DNA of 64,000 nt, taken from NCBI GenBank assembly GCA_021307315.1, contig JAJSPD010000004.1, positions 558,001 through 622,000 on the forward strand, written 5' to 3'. Positions within the stretch are counted from its first letter, which is position 1. Each line of letters starts with the position of its first letter. The stretch comes from Bisporella sp. PMI_857. Taxonomy: Eukaryota > Ascomycota > Leotiomycetes > Helotiales > Helotiaceae. The notes beneath the pieces were generated by a model. It was not told the origin of the DNA. It ran no database searches and was given only the letters and a program-made list of their open reading frames with translations. Shown piece by piece: positions 59,594 to 64,000 of the stretch. The translations under genes and the position numbers were made by a program.

Positions 59594-60623
59594 TTATGGA
59601 GCAGTTGGGGTAGCGGTAGCAGCAGCTACGGGAGGGCTGTTTTATGCTTGGTTAGTGACGATCATAACCAAGGATTCGAGGGATATATCGACATCTGAGA
59701 TTCGATAACCCAGCCCCTTCTGTTTCTACTTACGCTGGGACATCATCGGCCTTCTTCTCCGCAGCTGGCTCGGCAGCCTTTGGCTCAGCAGCCTTGGCCG
59801 GCTCCTCGACCTTGGGGGTTGCCTCAACTGGTGCAGCGGGAGCTGCTAGCATTGGTTAGAAGCGGATGTGAGAACAATGTGCTTGGACTTACAAGCAGTT
59901 GCAGGCGCGGCAGTCTCAGCTGCAGGTGCAGCAGGCTCTGCCTTAGGAGCCTCAGCAGGAGCTGGAGTAGGGGGTTCAGCTGGCTTGGCCTCCGCTATTT
60001 CACGACCGTCAGTAATGGTAAGCTTGACAGACACAAATATATATATATATAACTTACCCGCCGGAGCAGCAGTAGGGGCCGCAGTCACAGGGGCGGCAGC
60101 TGGTGTTGCCTCAGTAGCAGGCTTTGGCTCTTCAGGCTTTGTCTCAGTGGCAGGTGCTGGGGTTGGCTCAGTTGGTTTGGCAGCCTACAATAGAGTTAGC
60201 TTTGCCTTATCACGAAGAGGACCAGAGCTGAGGCACGATTCATGGGCCATCTTGTATATCTGCCTGATCACTAGAAAGACCTATCTGGTAGAAAGATTTT
60301 CCGCCAAACATACGGAGATCTGCCCATGAAACAGTCCGCTACCTTGGGATATTTATCCCTAGCGTTGACGTACCTCGACTGGCTTATCTTCAGTCTTTTT
60401 TGCGGATTTCTTCTTGAAGATACTCTTGAGCCTGGCCTTCAGGTCATTGATCGCGTTAGGTGCTACATTAAGGGTACCATGTTAGCTATTACCTCGACAA
60501 TGAACACAATCGACCGCAGGAGGCCAGCTGAGGCTTTGGAAAGATGAGGGATATTGCCCGACATAGGGCACTGTCCGCAATAGAAACTATTGGACGATGA
60601 GAAGACATACGTATTCCAGGCAT
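59594..60623 (-). CDS. Pro/Ala/Glu/Lys-rich small protein
   Basis: Six small exons (60623-60611, 60462-60374, 60184-60058, 59994-59893, 59845-59734, 59636-59594) join in frame to 161 aa. The only non-repetitive part is the N-terminus, MPGIPPNAINDLKARLKSIF followed by KKKSAKKTEDKPVE, a short basic amphipathic helix that could bind a membrane or nucleic acid. The rest is a PEVK-like chain of AEP, TPAP and KPAE units (KPAEPPTPAPAEAPKAEPAA), probably disordered. All junctions use GTAAGT, GTATGT or GTACGT donors and TAG/CAG acceptors. I do not know its role. Since the low-complexity frame stays open easily, the later exon borders are less secure than the first three. Confidence 0.75.
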
Positions 60624-61261
60624 ATTGAGGGATGATATAAGCTAATGGCTTTAGTTGCTATATGTGTTGTTTGTTGAAAGTGTGGTAAGAAAGAGTAAGG
60701 AGTGAGTGAGATGAGAGGAGAGCGGGTAGATTGCAGGGCCAGGATGAGCGCCAAGACAATATAATCTAGACCCGTTTTAGTAGCCCACCAATGACTGTTT
60801 AGTATGCTTGGCTTTCAATGTTTGAGTAACTGCATTTATGCTGGTAATTATAAACTCAGCTATTCGACTTGAGCCATGTTTGAAACAGTTGAAACCACTC
60901 ATAGAGAAAATTATGCACAGGACTTATACGGGCTCATCAAGTTGAATATTAGTTATACCCAAGCTTAAATCATCGTCTAAGCATACCTGCTGAGAGAAGT
61001 ACAGATCATGATATTGTGATTATATTCACTACCTGGTACGCTTCTGGCTTCCCAAATTCGCCTAGGGAGTGATTTCTAGTCGTTCATCCGTTCTTCTACC
61101 TCATTTTCGTCCACATCCTGCTATCAAGCACGGGACATTTCTTTGTTGCCTAAGACACCCTCTAGGCATTATGTGGAGGGTAATACAGTACCCAGTCATA
61201 GACATGAAAGGTCATAGATTGTCAAAGGATGCAATCTAAAATGTAGCCTTTGTGCGATATC
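60624..61261. other. Intergenic, nothing seen
   Basis: This 638-bp gap between tandem minus-strand genes should hold the promoter of the Pro/Ala-rich gene and the RRD1 3' UTR. Confidence 0.4.
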
Positions 61262-62724
61262 TTACTTGGCCCATGGTGCTTTCGTGGGTCCATCCGGCGG
61301 CGGGATGCTTCTTCCTGGTGATCGCCAAGTGGATGGATCGCTCCCCATCATGGAAGCTTGTCCAGGTGGTGGCCGTGACGTTGCGGTCCATGGCGCTGCT
61401 GTTACATTAGTTGCTGTATTTGCCCAAGGTGCTCTTGTAGTAGCTTGTGGCGCCCGACCAGCTCCACTACTGTTCGGTTGACTTGAGCTATGCGCTGTCG
61501 TCATTGCCGCTGTGGCGTTTGGGTCCTGATCCCAGCTAAAGAGTGACCCAAAAGGGAAGTGCTGCACAACAGGGAACTTCGAAAGCACTTCGGCATTGTA
61601 CATTTTGATCATGCCCTGGTCTAGTGTTAGAGATTCGATATGGCATGAGAACGATATGAAACAAACCTTATTGATCTTGCCCCACCCTGAACGAACGCCT
61701 GAAATATCAAAGAGAATAGGACTGTGCTCCCAGAACGGACCTGTCTTAACATCGTTGATGAAGCCAACAGCAGAGAAATACATGTTATGTTGCCTTTCTT
61801 GATCAACAACATCCTTCTTCGCGATATCCCCAGGGTTTGGAGAGCCAGGCAAGAAGCCTTCTACTGGCATTGCATCTGCTTCTGTTATGGCGGGACAATA
61901 CTGAGATGATCCAAATATGTAAGGTAGAAATGAATGATCATCTAATCCCCATACTCCATGTGACCCAGCTGGCTCAAGTGTGTACGTGAGAATCAAGCGA
62001 CGGACTACACGAAGGTATCTATAGTAAAATACATATCAGCACTTCATAGGTTAAAGTAACATAAGGCATTAACAACTTACGGCTCAATAATACTCACTAC
62101 AATACTTCTCTCCAGTGATCTGCCTTGAACTAGATCGTTGGTGAAGCCACCCAGCTTCCAAATGCAACCAAGAAATGCAAGAAAACTAAGCTCGTGCCCC
62201 GTACCATAATCTAGTCTTTGGGAACTACCAAAAGCACCGAGAAGATAGGGAGTGAGCTCGTCCAACACTGACACTTCGTCTGTGGCACCGAAGGCTATGA
62301 CTTCCGATGGTAAATAAGTATGAAGAAGATCTTGTACTCGTGACTCTAGAATCTCATACCATTTCCTAAAACTCACATTGCCAAATCTCCGAGGTCCGGG
62401 ATCAGGAGGTGCTTCGTCAATGAAAGCGTCTATCTTTTGCAACAATTCCTGAAGCTTGCGGACAGGCTCGGATTGGATGATTGCATTCGAATCAAGCTGC
62501 CATATTTCAACCCGGTCTGAACCAGGGGTCTTGCTAGGACACATAGCCATATTAAGCTGCAAAACAAAGATGCCAATATCTCCATAGCTTCTTGACGTCA
62601 AAAACTGTGCTACATCGTGACCTTCGTGGATTCTCTTCGTTGGCTTCACAAATGTATGAGACTTTGATCGATCCAGTATGGATAAGTGACCAACGGGGAG
62701 ACTAATTTGTGGCATAGAACTCAT
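61262..62724 (-). CDS. RRD1: PP2A activator PTPA (peptidyl-prolyl isomerase), RRD1 type
   Basis: Three exons (62724-62081, 62018-61667, 61615-61262) encode 449 aa. The PTPA fold is seen in [80 protein letters not shown] and [20 protein letters not shown]. These include the GTGHE and GVWGLDD motifs of the peptide-binding and catalytic surface. A Pro/Ala/Thr-rich tail of about 90 residues ends APWAK. Such a tail with repeated APW is what I expect of the RRD1 rather than RRD2 paralogue in filamentous fungi. The protein reactivates PP2A-type phosphatases and has prolyl isomerase activity; it links to TOR signalling and stress resistance. It is divergent from the AT-hook gene. Confidence 0.92.
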
Positions 62725-63012
62725 GACTGCTTGTTATTTTCTAAAACTTCGTTGGATGTACAATTCGCGATGTTGGACTCATCTCATTCTTTCTCCCTGC
62801 CTTGCCAAGGTCAATCACGAGACACTGTGACTGGTGTCTCGATATGGTTGGCTGAACAACGCAAGTGGCTCCACAGAATAACAGAGCCAATACACTGGTG
62901 AATAGTCCTTGCTCTATTCTGCTAACGCAGATCAGACCCTAGCGAGAGAGTCGATAACAACACTCCTGCCAAATCTAGAAATTTAGATACTTCTACAGCA
63001 AATTCCTATTCA
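62725..63012. promoter_or_regulatory. Divergent promoter region RRD1 / AT-hook gene
   Basis: Only 288 bp separate the two start codons, so the promoters overlap. No specific site was recognised. Confidence 0.45.
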
Positions 63013-64000
63013 ATGCAAGCACCCGTTAAAGCCATTCTCAGTATTTTGGGATACGGTGAAACTCCTACACAACAAACAGCGCAACAATCCCGGGTGGAGG
63101 CGCAAGACGATCTAGAAGCAGGTTCGAGTGGCGGGTTAATGAACAAAGAAGCGGAAGAAGAGAAAGAGGAAGATGTAATTACAAGACCACCACCTATAAA
63201 TGAGTCCAACAGAACAGCATCAGCGAGCGCACCCGCTCCTATCCCTATGACTGTTTCAAGGCGGGGAAGAGGACGACCTAAGAAGACTACGCCGATGGAG
63301 CACACCATATCTTCCAAACAAAACATGCCTCCTCGAAAGGCCACATCTTCTGGGCGCAATGAGGAGAAAGCAAGCATAAATGTGAACAGCGAAAGGCTGG
63401 TGCGCAGGCCTGCTTCTACTCGTAAGGCGAAGAAACCATTGGTATCTCCAAAGACCACGGATAGCAGTGTGACGAAATCAAGCTCATATAAGGACGACGC
63501 AGTGCAGAGTGAGGAAGATCTGGATAACGAGGGTGTTACCGACATTCTCATGAATCCTAGCCCTTCTAAGCCTGCCAGTCCTTTCAAGGGACAGACTCGA
63601 ATGAGGTCATCTAGTACGGGACCGCCTGATAGCGACCGCCGCATACAGGACGAAGTGGGCACCCAACACAATGGAGATTCGTCGCGCGAGAACCAAGACA
63701 CAACAGAGAACCGAGGAGAGTTAGAAGGAGAGCTTCAAAAGATTGATCAGATGATTGTCGAGGCACGAAAAATTGGTTGGACTAAGAGGGGAGCCGGTGG
63801 TCTAGTGCTTGTTAAACAAGTCGACAGTCTGAGTGCAGAGATCAGTCAACATATGAAAGAGCGACTGAAGAAATTGGACGCGGCGTACAGACAGCTCCAA
63901 GGTGCATCGGAAGACGCAGAAAGTTGTGCCCAAGAAAATGTCAATTATGCTATTGATCGTCTTCAGAAGAGCATTCGCCTAGTCAAAGAAGCATTACCAG
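63013..64000 (+). CDS. AT-hook protein, unknown function, cut by right edge
   Basis: The frame starting at the ATG at 63013-63015 (MQAPVKAILSILGYGETPTQ) is open for 329 codons to the window end. A canonical AT-hook (RRGRGRPKKTTP) lies at about residues 78-89, so minor-groove DNA binding is likely. The next 150 residues are Ser/Pro/Lys-rich and disordered. From about residue 238 it turns helical (GELEGELQKIDQMIVEARKI, ISQHMKERLKKLDAAYRQLQ, YAIDRLQKSIRLVKEAL), like a coiled-coil or assembly domain. I infer a chromatin-associated role and cannot name the family. The long minus-strand frame across the same region (63006-63701) is its shadow. The C-terminus is missing. Confidence 0.78.
   Translation, partial: MQAPVKAILSILGYGETPTQQTAQQSRVEAQDDLEAGSSGGLMNKEAEEEKEEDVITRPPPINESNRTASASAPAPIPMTVSRRGRGRPKKTTPMEHTISSKQNMPPRKATSSGRNEEKASINVNSERLVRRPASTRKAKKPLVSPKTTDSSVTKSSSYKDDAVQSEEDLDNEGVTDILMNPSPSKPASPFKGQTRMRSSSTGPPDSDRRIQDEVGTQHNGDSSRENQDTTENRGELEGELQKIDQMIVEARKIGWTKRGAGGLVLVKQVDSLSAEISQHMKERLKKLDAAYRQLQGASEDAESCAQENVNYAIDRLQKSIRLVKEALP

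Noticed and set aside
63006..63701. Minus-strand 231-aa ORF at the right edge
   Set aside because: The plus strand carries a longer open frame with a canonical AT-hook; the minus frame is its shadow.
1..64000. CRISPR arrays, insertion sequences, long terminal repeats or rRNA genes
   Set aside because: No regularly spaced repeats, transposase or reverse transcriptase motifs, long direct repeats or rRNA cores were seen on reading.

Overview
This window is nuclear DNA of a filamentous ascomycete. The genes have many short introns (mostly about 45-110 bp) with GTAAGT/GTATGT donors, CTGAC/CTAAC-like branch sites and CAG/TAG acceptors. The protein set is fungal: SEN1, a CHS5 exomer subunit, MCM1, a DNF1-type flippase, FMP46 and a PLS1-type tetraspanin. 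The PLS1-like gene (225 aa) and the overall style suggest a Leotiomycetes/Helotiales-type fungus (Botrytis or Sclerotinia relatives). That placement is inference, not something I could compute.

Layout, left to right: an unknown multi-exon minus-strand gene cut by the left edge (1-1760); FMP46 (minus) and NUP53 (plus) as a tight divergent pair (2607-5291); TIF11/eIF1A (6346-6918, minus); an unknown 262-aa gene (7318-8106); CHS5 (8497-9685); a decayed short-chain dehydrogenase (10020-10700, minus); a disordered unknown protein (11172-13416, minus); the 10-exon helicase gene SEN1 (14977-21791, minus); a DNF1-type P4-ATPase (22776-27372, minus); a nine-exon conserved-looking nuclear-type unknown (29454-32070, plus) convergent with VMA4 (32549-33476, minus); a NIPA-type transporter (33974-35567, plus); MCM1 (36597-37381, minus); PLS1 (40970-41797, plus); a ZIP zinc transporter (46438-47635, minus); a small secreted-protein gene interrupted by one nonsense codon (49791-50511); a 159-aa orphan ORF (51775-52254); a TRFH plus telobox-Myb protein (53083-54978); an aldehyde dehydrogenase (56658-58442); a Pro/Ala/Lys/Glu-rich small protein (59594-60623, minus); the PP2A activator RRD1 (61262-62724, minus); and an AT-hook protein cut by the right edge (63013 onward).

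The genes do not form a cluster or pathway. They are housekeeping functions: nuclear pore, translation initiation, RNA termination, telomere binding, vacuolar acidification, lipid flipping, Mg/Zn transport and phosphatase regulation. Mixed in are two regulators of development or host interaction (MCM1, PLS1). Gene-dense blocks (2.6-9.7 kb, 29-37 kb, 53-63 kb) alternate with gene-poor stretches, notably about 3.6 kb between MCM1 and PLS1 and about 4.6 kb downstream of PLS1. These gene-poor stretches hold homopolymeric G/C tracts and microsatellites.

Exon joins were made by eye from frame continuity and splice consensus. All boundaries of spliced genes should be read as models with roughly base-level but unverified accuracy. 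I found no convincing transposon, CRISPR array, rRNA or tRNA, and no clear evidence of a wholly new system. The most notable items are the nonsense-interrupted secreted-protein gene, the internally deleted SDR pseudogene, a GC-AG intron in PLS1, and two unknown multi-exon genes.
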